From Akkermansiaceae bacterium (GTDB lineage: Bacteria; Verrucomicrobiota; Verrucomicrobiia; Verrucomicrobiales; Akkermansiaceae), in contig JACKPZ010000002.1 of assembly GCA_024233135.1 (NCBI GenBank), positions 62,001 through 126,000 of the forward strand: a stretch of DNA of 64,000 bases, given 5' to 3'. Below, one piece after another: positions 38,170-46,668 of the stretch. Within the stretch, counting starts at the first letter, position 1. Each line of letters begins with the position of its first letter. Position numbers and translations under genes: made by a program. A model generated the notes under the pieces. That model was not told the DNA's origin. It worked only from the letters and a program-made list of their open reading frames with translations, and did no database searches.

Positions 38170-39294
38170 ATGCGGGATCCCGCCGACGAACTTCGCGACA
38201 TCGGAGCGGCGGGCCTGCGGCGCGGCTTGCGGCCGCTCGATTCGCCCGCCGGCCCGCGTGTGATCCGCGACGGCCGCGAGCTGTGGAACTTCGCCTCGAA
38301 CGACTACCTCGGCCTTGCCACCCATCCGGAGGTCGCCGCCGCGTTCCGCGAGGGGATCGATCGCTACGGCGCGGGAGCCGCCGCATCGCGGCTCGTCTGC
38401 GGCAGCCTGCCCCCGCACCATGAGTTGGAGGACGCCATCGCGGCGGCGAAGAAATCCGAAGCCGCGCTGGTGTTCTCGTCCGGGTTCGCCACTTCGCTCG
38501 GCATCATCCCCGCTGTGGTCGGCAAGGGCGACCACGTCGTCATCGACAAGCTCGCACACGCCTGTCTTGTCGACGCTTCGCGCTTGTCCGGCGCGACGAT
38601 CCGGGTGTTTCCCCACAACCGGATGGAAAAACTCGCATCGCTGTTGGAGAGCATCCGTTCGAAAGATTCCTCGGGCCGGATCCTGGTGGTCACCGAGTCG
38701 GTCTTCAGCATGGACGGAGACCTCTGCCCGCTGGCGGAAACCGTGGATCTAACCGAACGCCACGGCGCCCTGCTTCTGCTCGACGAGGCGCACGGCTTCG
38801 GTGTTCTCGGAGATCGGGGCATGGGCCTCGCGGAGCGAGAGGGCCTTCAGGAACGCATCACGTTCCAAATGGGCACGCTCAGCAAGGCGGCCGGGCTTTC
38901 GGGCGGATACGTCGCGGCGTCTCGCGACTGGATCGACCTGCTGGTGAACCGCGCGCGTTCTTTCATCTACTCGACCGCCCCTCCCCCGGCGCTTGCGAAC
39001 GCGGCGCTCTCTTCCCTCAAGATCATCCGCTCGGAGGAAGGAGCCCGACTGCGGGAGGACATGCGGCGAAACATCGCGCTTCTCGGGGCATCCCCCACTC
39101 CGATTCTTCCGCGGGTCGTCGGGTCGAACGAAGACGCTCTCGCGGCCTCATCGGCGCTGGCGGACGCCGGTTTTCTGGTTCCAGCGATCCGTTTCCCGAC
39201 GGTCCCGCGGGGCACCGCACGGTTGCGGATCAGCGTTTCCGCCGCGCACCCGCCGGACGCGGTGCTCGCTCTCGCGAAGGCCTTGGGCGAATGA
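38170..39294 (+). CDS. bioF: 8-amino-7-oxononanoate synthase-like enzyme
   Basis: The 374-residue PLP enzyme of the alpha-oxoamine synthase family would join pimeloyl-CoA/ACP and alanine in biotin synthesis. Motifs are F-A-S-N-D-Y-L-G-L-A, A-A-S-R-L-V-C-G, the PLP aspartate in L-L-L-D-E-A-H-G-F-G-V-L-G, the PLP lysine in T-L-S-K-A-A-G-L-S-G-G-Y (usually L-G-K-A), and a late R-I-S-V-S-A-A-H motif. No other bio gene is adjacent. The loose G-x-x-G variation leaves some chance that it is a 2-amino-3-ketobutyrate ligase or related synthase. Confidence 0.85.
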   Translation: MRDPADELRDIGAAGLRRGLRPLDSPAGPRVIRDGRELWNFASNDYLGLATHPEVAAAFREGIDRYGAGAAASRLVCGSLPPHHELEDAIAAAKKSEAALVFSSGFATSLGIIPAVVGKGDHVVIDKLAHACLVDASRLSGATIRVFPHNRMEKLASLLESIRSKDSSGRILVVTESVFSMDGDLCPLAETVDLTERHGALLLLDEAHGFGVLGDRGMGLAEREGLQERITFQMGTLSKAAGLSGGYVAASRDWIDLLVNRARSFIYSTAPPPALANAALSSLKIIRSEEGARLREDMRRNIALLGASPTPILPRVVGSNEDALAASSALADAGFLVPAIRFPTVPRGTARLRISVSAAHPPDAVLALAKALGE

Positions 39295-39315
39295 GCCCGG
39301 AGCGGCAGGACCTTC

Positions 39316-39334
39316 TGTGCAATTGCTTTGCACA
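39316..39334. repeat. TGTGCAA/TTGCACA palindrome upstream of the giant repeat protein
   Basis: TGTGCAA (39316-39322) and TTGCACA (39328-39334) are exact inverted copies around TTGCT, followed by a run of A. It lies 85 bases before the 1686-residue gene in a 124-base gap. It is not a terminator for the gene before it, because no T run follows, so an operator is more likely. Confidence 0.45.
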
Positions 39335-39418
39335 AAAAAGTCACTGGAAATTGTCTGTTCCATTGAGCCTCAGCCGGATTGAATCCCGCAAATCTTACGA
39401 TTCGGACCCTCGATCCAG

Positions 39419-42400
39419 ATGAAGCCAGACCGCCTCCTCCGCTTTCTGCGCGCCCATTTCCGCGCATGTCTTCTGCCCGCCCTGCTCACCAGTCAAGTCA
39501 CCGCCCAGACCTTCACATGGGACGGTGGCGGCGGTGACGACCTGTTCGGGACCAACACGAACTGGAGCGGCGACACGAGCCCCTCGACGGGCAGCGGTGT
39601 GATCCTCGAGTTCACCGGGTCCACCCGGACCACGCCGGAAAACAACTACTCAACCGGCGACAACTTCGGCGAGTGGCACCTGCTTTCCGGCGCGGGATCG
39701 GATTTCACCATCACCGGCAACGGCTTCGGGTTGTATGGAAAGATCGAGAACGACTCCGGCAGCGGATACGACCTCACCATCAACACCGCCGGCATCTACG
39801 CCCGGGACGGATCGATCGAGTTCAATCCGGTGGGCGGAGACCTGACGATCGGCGCACTCGTCACACTCGATGACAACGCGGCGCTCAACGTGTACGACGG
39901 CGGAAACGGAAACACCCTCACCTTGAACGGGGTACTTTCCGGCGGAAACGGCAGCGGTGGCAATGGTTCGCTCGTATTGAACCAAACTGCCAACGTCATT
40001 CTCGCCAACGATAACACCTACGGCGGCACCGTCATCAACAGCGGAACCACCCTGCAGGTCGGCACCGGCGGGACCACCGGCAGCCTCGGCGTCGGAAACA
40101 CCGCCAACGACGGCAGCCTGATCATCAACCGGTCGAACGCCTACACCTACTCCGGAGTCCTATCCGGATCCGGCACGCTCGCAAAGCTCGGCGCGGGCAC
40201 ACTCACGCTCACCGGTTCCAACACCCACACCGGCAAAACCACCGTCAGCGGAGGAGTCCTCTCGATCGCCTCGGACGCGAATCTCGGCACCGCTCCGGGA
40301 AGCGCCACCGCCGACCAACTCACCCTCGACGGCGGCACACTTGTCATCACCGGCGCCACCACCCTGGATGCCAACCGTGGCGTCACCATCGGCAGCTCCG
40401 GCGGCACCATCGACACCTCTGCCTTGGGAACCGGCACCGGCTACCAAGTCGTCATCGCAGGCAACCTCTCGGGCAGCAACGGACTCACCGTCAAAGCCCA
40501 TGGCAACCTCTCCGCCAGCGGAGGAAGCAGCAATTCCTTCCTCCAGTTCGGTGGCGACAACAGCGGGCTCAGCGGTGGCATCGCCATCACCGGCGGGCTG
40601 GTCGACGTCCTCACCGACAACGCGTTGGGAGCGAACCAGATCACGCTCACCAACGGTGGCGGAATCGTCAACGCCAACCACGGGACCCGGTCGCTTGCGA
40701 ATGACATCGTGGTTTCCACCGGTGGTGGCACGCTGCGCAACTGGGGCTCCGCCACCACCAACTATTCCGGCAGCATCAGCGGCTCCAACTTCATCAACCG
40801 CACGGACGGCGGCACGATCAACCTGACGGGAGATCTCTCGGGATTCAACGGAGCTTTCAATCACCAGGCCGGAACGACGAAATTCCAGACGGGGGCCAAT
40901 GCGCTCGACGGCACGCTCACCGTTTCCGCCGGTGAAGTGGCGATCGAAAACTCCGCCACCAACACCTACTCGGCCGTCAACCTCAACGCCGGCACTCTCA
41001 GGGTGAAGAGCAACAACAACGCCCTTGGCAGCGCCACGCTCGCTGTCGGCGGCAATGCCATCTTCGCCTCGCAGATCGGATCCAGCGCGCTGACGTTCAC
41101 CAACGATGCGACCATCGCCGGCACCAGCACGCTCTCGTTCGACCCTGGCTACGCCGCCATCACCTGGAATGGCGACATCACCGGCACCGGAACCAAGGTC
41201 CGCACCTCCTCCAGCGGCACCCTCACCCTCGGAGGAACGGTCAACATGGGTTCCACCTCCTCCGGAAACGTAAGCGTGGAGAGCAATGGAACCATGACCC
41301 TCGCCTCTGGCGCCGTGGTCACCGCCGGCAGTGTCTTCAACAACAACAACGCAGGAACTCTGAATATCAATGGAGCCACGGTGGACACCGGAACATTGAG
41401 TCTCACCAGCAATGGCGGCATCAACTTGAACTCGGGAACGCTGACAGCCGCACAAGTGGCACTGACCAACCAAACCGGCACGTTCAACATCACCGGCGGC
41501 ACCCTCAACACCCAATATCTCAATATCGGAAACGCCAGCAACAACTCCGGCCGCATCGTGCAAACCGGCGGAACGGTGAATGTGAACGCGGGAGGATCCG
41601 GTTTCCGCATCGGCCACTGGAACAACGGTGGCAACGCGGGCAGCGTCTACAATATCTCCGGAGGCCTGCTCGACGCCTCGACGCAGACCATCAACATCGG
41701 CTGGGACGGCCAGGGTGACATGGTCGTCGGCGGGGGAGCGGGCACCGCCACAGTCAAAGCCAACAAGATCCAACTCGACGCCAATGGCAACGGCGGAGGC
41801 GGCACCGGTGGCAACATGACCCTTACGGTTTCCTCCAACGGGCTTGTGGAGGTCGGCCCGAGTGGCATCGCCTCCGCCTCAACCTCTGATATTGTCATCC
41901 TCGATGGAGGCACCCTGAAAGCCATCGCCAACAGCACCTGGTCGTCCTACATGACGGCCAACGCATCCACCAACAGCGTGCTTTCGGCGGACGAAACTTT
42001 CACGGCCACCGCATCCGGGGTGATTTCCGGCCCGGGTGCCGTCACAACCGGCGGACTCGGCACCGTGGTCCTATCCGGTGGCAATTCGTTTGCCGGTGGC
42101 CTGACCGTCAGCGAGGGCACGCTCGAGGCAAGGAATTCCGCCGCCCTGGGTACGGGCGCCATCGTCAACAACGCCACGCTGTTCCTGAACGCCTCTGGTT
42201 CCAGCACTTGGACGCCCGCGATGACCGGATCAGGTGACCTCCGGACAGCCAATGCCGTGACTTTTGGCAGTGGCACCGACATCGATTTGGGAGGACAGGC
42301 CTACCGAATTGGAACTGGTTCCGTCACCGTCGAGGCCGGAGCGTCGCTGTCCTTCGGGGGACGCGTCCGCCTTTCGGCTTACAATGGGAGCCAGCGTGCA

Positions 42401-44479
42401 GCCACCACCATCACCGGTGGATCGCTTACGGTCACGGGTGACGCCACCGACAACCGTGATAGTTGGTTCGATGTCACCCAATCCGGCGGCGTGGTCACCG
42501 TCGGCCGCCTGCTTTCCAACCAGACAGAGCCATCGCAGAACGGCGGTGGCACCAGCGGTAACAGCACCTACACCCTCACCGGTGGCGAGTTCATCACGGG
42601 CGGGATTTCCGGCGGAACGGGTGCCGCGTGGTCCCGCGGAATCGCGCTCCACCTCGGCGGCGGCACCCTCACCGCGAGCGGCGCGTTCAATATGGCCGCC
42701 AACACCGTGAACCTCACCGGCGTGAATGGCGACGTCACCATCAACACCGCCGGCTTCGACATCGGAAGCAACTACGGCTTCAGCGGCAGCGGAGGTTTCG
42801 ACAAATCCGGCGAAGGCACCCTCACCCTGTCCCAGGCGGGCACCTACTCCGGCGCGACGGTGGTAAGCGGGGGCAGGCTGCTGGTTTCCAGCACACTGCG
42901 GAATTCCTCTGAGTTCACCGCGCGGGACGGAGGCGCGCTCGAATTCGGAGCCACCAATATCTTCGTCGGAGGCCATGGCATCGCACTTGCCGATTCGCGG
43001 GTGATCACCGCGGACAATGCGACCCTGCTCATGAACGGATCGTTCGATGCACGTTTCGGAAACGTAACACTGATGAACGGAGCGACGTGGACGTCCAACC
43101 GCGCCCTGACGGGTTACGATGCCCTCCTCGCCAACACCGACGCGGGCGCCGCAACGGTCACCGTCACCAACACCGGCGGCAACACCAGCGGATCCGTGAT
43201 GAACGGCAGCGGCGGCATCCACCTACAAGGCGAGCAGGTGTTCCATGTGAACGACGTCACCGGCGACTCGGCCGCCGACCTCTCCGTGAGCATGACCCTT
43301 GATGGACCGGGCTCGATCGGCGGGACGGGTGCGCTGCGCAAGACCGGAGCCGGCACCATGGCGATCAGCCAGAGGACCAGCTACACCGGCGGCACCACCG
43401 TTGCCGAAGGCGTGCTCGACCTGACCGGCGGTGGCGGCGCGGCCGGCACCATCCGCGGCACGGTGACGGTCGAATCCGGAGCGACCCTGCGCCTGAGTTC
43501 CGGCGATGTCACCGGCTATGGAACCGGCTCCGACCGGCTCTCCACCATCGCCATCGATGGCGGAACAATGCACGTCAACACGTCCTCCAACCAGACTCTC
43601 GGAAACGCCAGTATCGTGCTCACCGGCGGTTCGATCACCGGCGTGGCGGGAAGCAACCTCGACTTTTTCCAAGGTTCGTCGTCGCTTGGCTCTCTCGCTT
43701 CCGCGACCACCTCCACGATCAGCGGCGTCCAACTCTCCATCCGGCAGACCGCCGGTCTGAACATCGACGTCGAAGACGGCGCGGCCGCCACCGACCTGCA
43801 TATCGACTCGGTCATCGCAACCAAATCCGGAACGGCACCGTTGATCAAATCCGGAGACGGCACCCTCGCGCTCGGGGGAATCAACAGCTACACCGGAGAG
43901 ACCCAGGTCAACGCGGGAACGCTTCTTGTGAACGGAAGCCACACGGGCTCCGGCACGGTCAGCGTTGCCTCCGGCGCCACCCTCGGCGGCACCGGCTCGC
44001 TGGTCGCGGCGGTGAACGTGACGGGTTCGCTTTCGCCGGGCGCGTCGATCGAGAGCCTGTCGATGGGCTCCCTCTCGCTGCTGGATGGCTCGACGCTTGT
44101 TTATGAGGCCTCGAACGGAGACTCCAATCTCGGCGACCTGCTCGCCATCGACGGCGACTTCAACCTCACGGGGCTGGTGAACCTCGACCTCAGCGGAGCC
44201 GACCTCAGCGACTCGGGCTGGGCGCTCGGATCGAAACTCTCGATCGCCAGCTACACCGGCTCGTGGAACAACGGAACCTTCTCCGGCTTCTCGAACGCCT
44301 CAACCCACACGTTCGGGGTCAACGAATGGGAAATCCGCTACGACGACACGAATCCCGGTTCGAATTTCACTGGAGAACAAGCGGGCTCCTACGTGACGCT
44401 CACGCTGGTTCCCGAGCCGACGAGCGCGGTGTTCGCTCTCATCAGCATCACCGGACTGCTTCTCCGCCGGCGTCGGTGA
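39419..44479 (+). CDS. Giant autotransporter-associated beta-strand repeat protein with PEP-CTERM tail
   Basis: The 1686-residue secreted protein has a signal peptide (about 1-30) followed by T-F-T-W-D-G-G-G-G. A long array of glycine- and asparagine-rich beta-helix repeats then runs to about residue 1640. The repeat core is L-x-K-x-G-x-G-T-L-x-L-x-G-x-N-x-Y-x-G-x-T-x-V-x-x-G-x-L, typical of autotransporter-associated beta-strand (PATR) repeats. There is no outer-membrane beta-barrel. Instead it ends with the PEP-CTERM sorting signal V-P-E-P-T-S-A-V-F-A-L, a hydrophobic segment and RRRR, so it should be processed by an exosortase system elsewhere in the genome. It is probably a surface adhesin or matrix protein. 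Confidence 0.9.
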   Translation: MKPDRLLRFLRAHFRACLLPALLTSQVTAQTFTWDGGGGDDLFGTNTNWSGDTSPSTGSGVILEFTGSTRTTPENNYSTGDNFGEWHLLSGAGSDFTITGNGFGLYGKIENDSGSGYDLTINTAGIYARDGSIEFNPVGGDLTIGALVTLDDNAALNVYDGGNGNTLTLNGVLSGGNGSGGNGSLVLNQTANVILANDNTYGGTVINSGTTLQVGTGGTTGSLGVGNTANDGSLIINRSNAYTYSGVLSGSGTLAKLGAGTLTLTGSNTHTGKTTVSGGVLSIASDANLGTAPGSATADQLTLDGGTLVITGATTLDANRGVTIGSSGGTIDTSALGTGTGYQVVIAGNLSGSNGLTVKAHGNLSASGGSSNSFLQFGGDNSGLSGGIAITGGLVDVLTDNALGANQITLTNGGGIVNANHGTRSLANDIVVSTGGGTLRNWGSATTNYSGSISGSNFINRTDGGTINLTGDLSGFNGAFNHQAGTTKFQTGANALDGTLTVSAGEVAIENSATNTYSAVNLNAGTLRVKSNNNALGSATLAVGGNAIFASQIGSSALTFTNDATIAGTSTLSFDPGYAAITWNGDITGTGTKVRTSSSGTLTLGGTVNMGSTSSGNVSVESNGTMTLASGAVVTAGSVFNNNNAGTLNINGATVDTGTLSLTSNGGINLNSGTLTAAQVALTNQTGTFNITGGTLNTQYLNIGNASNNSGRIVQTGGTVNVNAGGSGFRIGHWNNGGNAGSVYNISGGLLDASTQTINIGWDGQGDMVVGGGAGTATVKANKIQLDANGNGGGGTGGNMTLTVSSNGLVEVGPSGIASASTSDIVILDGGTLKAIANSTWSSYMTANASTNSVLSADETFTATASGVISGPGAVTTGGLGTVVLSGGNSFAGGLTVSEGTLEARNSAALGTGAIVNNATLFLNASGSSTWTPAMTGSGDLRTANAVTFGSGTDIDLGGQAYRIGTGSVTVEAGASLSFGGRVRLSAYNGSQRAATTITGGSLTVTGDATDNRDSWFDVTQSGGVVTVGRLLSNQTEPSQNGGGTSGNSTYTLTGGEFITGGISGGTGAAWSRGIALHLGGGTLTASGAFNMAANTVNLTGVNGDVTINTAGFDIGSNYGFSGSGGFDKSGEGTLTLSQAGTYSGATVVSGGRLLVSSTLRNSSEFTARDGGALEFGATNIFVGGHGIALADSRVITADNATLLMNGSFDARFGNVTLMNGATWTSNRALTGYDALLANTDAGAATVTVTNTGGNTSGSVMNGSGGIHLQGEQVFHVNDVTGDSAADLSVSMTLDGPGSIGGTGALRKTGAGTMAISQRTSYTGGTTVAEGVLDLTGGGGAAGTIRGTVTVESGATLRLSSGDVTGYGTGSDRLSTIAIDGGTMHVNTSSNQTLGNASIVLTGGSITGVAGSNLDFFQGSSSLGSLASATTSTISGVQLSIRQTAGLNIDVEDGAAATDLHIDSVIATKSGTAPLIKSGDGTLALGGINSYTGETQVNAGTLLVNGSHTGSGTVSVASGATLGGTGSLVAAVNVTGSLSPGASIESLSMGSLSLLDGSTLVYEASNGDSNLGDLLAIDGDFNLTGLVNLDLSGADLSDSGWALGSKLSIASYTGSWNNGTFSGFSNASTHTFGVNEWEIRYDDTNPGSNFTGEQAGSYVTLTLVPEPTSAVFALISITGLLLRRRR

Positions 44480-44485
44480 GAAACC

Positions 44486-45103
44486 TCACACCACCGCGGA
44501 GGCGAGCGGCGACGGGATCGGGATCACCTGCATGCCGGCACGCTGGGCGGCGAGGATGCCGGCCGGGGCGTCTTCCAGGACCAGACATTTCTCCGGAGCC
44601 ACTCCGAGCAGACTGGCGGCCTTGAGGAAAACCTCGGGCGAGGGTTTGCCCTCGGAAACATCATCCGCGGTGACCACTTCGTCGAACCAATGCGAGACAC
44701 CCGCGGCGTGCAGGGTTTTCTCCACCACCATCCGGCTGCCGCCGCTGGCCACCGCGAGCGGCATCTTGCCACGCAGCGACTGGGCGAATTCCGCGACTTC
44801 TTCAATCAGCACGATCGAGCCGAGGCGCTTCAGGAACGCCTCGCGCTTCGCGAAGGCGACAGACTCGGGATCGAGGTGCAGATCGTATTCGTCATTCAGC
44901 TCGACAACGATGTCGCGCGTCGGGCGTCCGCCCATCGCGAGGAAGACATCCTCTTTGAAGACCCCGCCCGCGCCATGGATGGCAAGGGCGTCGCACCACG
45001 CTTCAAAGTGGGCGGGCATCGAGTCCACAAGGGTCCCGTCGCAGTCGAAAATCACGGCCTCGAAGCCGTCCGTCGGAAAGGTGATTGAGCCGATGGTCGC
45101 CAT
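44486..45103 (-). CDS. HAD-superfamily hydrolase (beta-phosphoglucomutase-like)
   Basis: The 205-residue protein has the HAD motif I F-D-C-D-G-T-L-V-D-S (nucleophile Asp near residue 20), motif II A-S-G-G-S, a lysine in G-K-P-S-P-E, and motif IV L-E-D-A-P-A-G. The helical cap with H-F-E-A-W and R-E-A-F-L-K-R resembles the beta-phosphoglucomutase/sugar-phosphatase branch. It lies just downstream of the UTP-glucose-1-phosphate uridylyltransferase gene on the same strand, but with its own promoter and a terminator between, so sugar-phosphate turnover is a reasonable guess. Confidence 0.88.
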   Translation of the reverse strand: MATIGSITFPTDGFEAVIFDCDGTLVDSMPAHFEAWCDALAIHGAGGVFKEDVFLAMGGRPTRDIVVELNDEYDLHLDPESVAFAKREAFLKRLGSIVLIEEVAEFAQSLRGKMPLAVASGGSRMVVEKTLHAAGVSHWFDEVVTADDVSEGKPSPEVFLKAASLLGVAPEKCLVLEDAPAGILAAQRAGMQVIPIPSPLASAVV

Positions 45104-45113
45104 GCGGGCGGAG

Positions 45114-45142
45114 GGCTTAGGGGCTCCTCCGTCGCTTGGCAA
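45114..45142 (-). promoter_or_regulatory. Promoter of the HAD hydrolase gene, near-leaderless
   Basis: On the minus strand TTGCCA (45137-45142) and TAAGCC (45114-45119) are 17 bases apart. The block between them, AGCGACGGAGGAGCCCC, closely matches the tig promoter. The -10 box ends 10 bases before the ATG. Confidence 0.45.
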
Positions 45143-45162
45143 GAGCAGCTTAAGAAAATCTT

Positions 45163-45187
45163 AATAAATCCGAGCAGTTTGCCTCGG
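45163..45187 (-). terminator. Terminator of the uridylyltransferase gene
   Basis: On the minus strand CCGAG (45187-45183) and CTCGG (45174-45170) pair around an 8-base loop and are followed by ATTTATT. A separate TTAAGA-AAA-TCTTAA repeat (45150-45164) lies just beyond. Confidence 0.55.
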
Positions 45188-45201
45188 AAAATGTATGTCA
45201 T

Positions 45202-46590
45202 TCATAGTGTGACACTCTCATCACACAATTTCACTTGTGACAGCTCCTTGCGCTCCGCCGCGGGATTGACCAAACAAACATCACCCTCGATGACCACACC
45301 GGGGCCGAAGTGAACCGGCCCTGACACGTTGAGGCTCTTGCATTTCAACAAACCGGGAACGCCGAGCGGACCGAGCGAATCGACGAGCTTGTATTCGTCG
45401 GACAAGGCGATCACCGGCGGTTTGCCGTGGCGCTCCGGGTGCAAGCGCACCTGACCGTTCTCGAGGATCTCGTAGGCATCCGAGCGCAGGGCGAGCAGGT
45501 CGCCCGTGGTTTTCACCGGAGCGAAGCGGCTGCGCGGCACCTCGATGGCCGCGGCACCCTCGAAACACTCAATGGCCGCGCCCATCGCGATTTCAAGTTG
45601 GAACACGGCGGGCGAATCCTTGTCGCGCGGGTCGATGGTCTTCTTGTTTCGGATCATCGGCAGAGGCAGCACACCCTCGTCGGCCGCAAGCTGCTCCTTG
45701 AGCAGGTCGAGCCGCAGCCACAGGCTGTTGGTGTTGAAATACTGGTGACGATCGATGTCTTGGAACGCGTCGAGGTCGGCATCCGGGCACTGGGCGACCT
45801 CCCGGAGGAGCAGTCGGCCATCGGACTTGCGCCGGGCGAGATGCCCTCCCTTGCGGTCGGCGGATGTCCGGCGCGTCACCTCCATCAGGAACGGCGCGCC
45901 GGATGCGGCGAAATATCGGAGAATGGCGGGATCCAGCACCGCGCCAAGATTGTCCGAGTTCGAGACGAACGCGTATTTCACGCCCTCCTCCAGCAGGCGG
46001 TCGAGCCACCCGCTGCCGACCAGCGCCGGATACAGATCGCCGTGACCCGGCGGGCACCATTCGAGAGACGGATCGGCGGGCCATTCGGCCGGCGCGAGCG
46101 TTTCCGCACTGATTTTCGGCACCTGGTTCTGCATCAGTTCCACCTCGGACGCATCGGCAAGCCCCTGCTCCTTGTAGCGGACGAGGTGGCCCAGGGTGTC
46201 GCCACTCGTGCTGAAGCTGTTCATCAGCAGCAGCCTTACGGGCGCACCGCTGGTCTTCCGCAGGTCGAGGATCTGGCGGACCATCAGGTCGAGGAAATTC
46301 ACTCCATCCCGTACCGGCAGCAAGCTCTTCGGTCCGGTGAGTCCCATGCTGGTTCCGAGGCCGCCGTTGAGCTTGATCACCACCGCCTGGGCGAGCAGGT
46401 CCGCGCCGGCGGGTTCGTCGCCGATCTCGGCGAGTGACTGCAATCCGGTCGCCGGCTCGATCGATTCCTCGGAAATCAATCCGGTTTCCTCGCGGACAAG
46501 CGCCTCGTAGTTGCGGCGGAAGGCACGGATCGCCGCATCGCCCATGCCGGCGGCCTTCATCTTGGTTTCGAAAGCGTCGAAGTTTCCCAT
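45202..46590 (-). CDS. UTP--glucose-1-phosphate uridylyltransferase (UDPGP family)
   Basis: The 462-residue enzyme makes UDP-glucose. It carries the eukaryote-like UDPGP signature K-L-N-G-G-L-G-T-S-M-G (about 72-82), K-S-L-L-P-V-R, N-S-F-S-T-S-G-D-T, P-P-G-H-G-D-L-Y-P-A-L, S-N-S-D-N-L-G and N-T-N-S-L-W. The family is distinct from the short GalU type and may also accept other sugar phosphates. The ATG at 46588-46590 fits the conserved start; no ribosome site is seen. Confidence 0.92.
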   Translation of the reverse strand: MGNFDAFETKMKAAGMGDAAIRAFRRNYEALVREETGLISEESIEPATGLQSLAEIGDEPAGADLLAQAVVIKLNGGLGTSMGLTGPKSLLPVRDGVNFLDLMVRQILDLRKTSGAPVRLLLMNSFSTSGDTLGHLVRYKEQGLADASEVELMQNQVPKISAETLAPAEWPADPSLEWCPPGHGDLYPALVGSGWLDRLLEEGVKYAFVSNSDNLGAVLDPAILRYFAASGAPFLMEVTRRTSADRKGGHLARRKSDGRLLLREVAQCPDADLDAFQDIDRHQYFNTNSLWLRLDLLKEQLAADEGVLPLPMIRNKKTIDPRDKDSPAVFQLEIAMGAAIECFEGAAAIEVPRSRFAPVKTTGDLLALRSDAYEILENGQVRLHPERHGKPPVIALSDEYKLVDSLGPLGVPGLLKCKSLNVSGPVHFGPGVVIEGDVCLVNPAAERKELSQVKLCDESVTL

Positions 46591-46668
46591 GGCGTGATCG
46601 ATTTGCGGCGGGAGACTGAGTCCCCCGCGCGCGATCGTCACGTGGAAAATCCGTTGTTGGACCCGCCT

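Noticed and set aside
39316..39334. Intrinsic terminator of bioF
   Set aside because: The hairpin is followed by A, not T, on the plus strand, and no minus-strand gene ends here.
40160..43942. Minus-strand frames within the giant repeat gene
   Set aside because: They arise from the repetitive GC-rich DNA; G/V-rich, with no start signal or domain.
39419..44479. Classical type V autotransporter
   Set aside because: No C-terminal beta-barrel; the protein ends in a PEP-CTERM signal.
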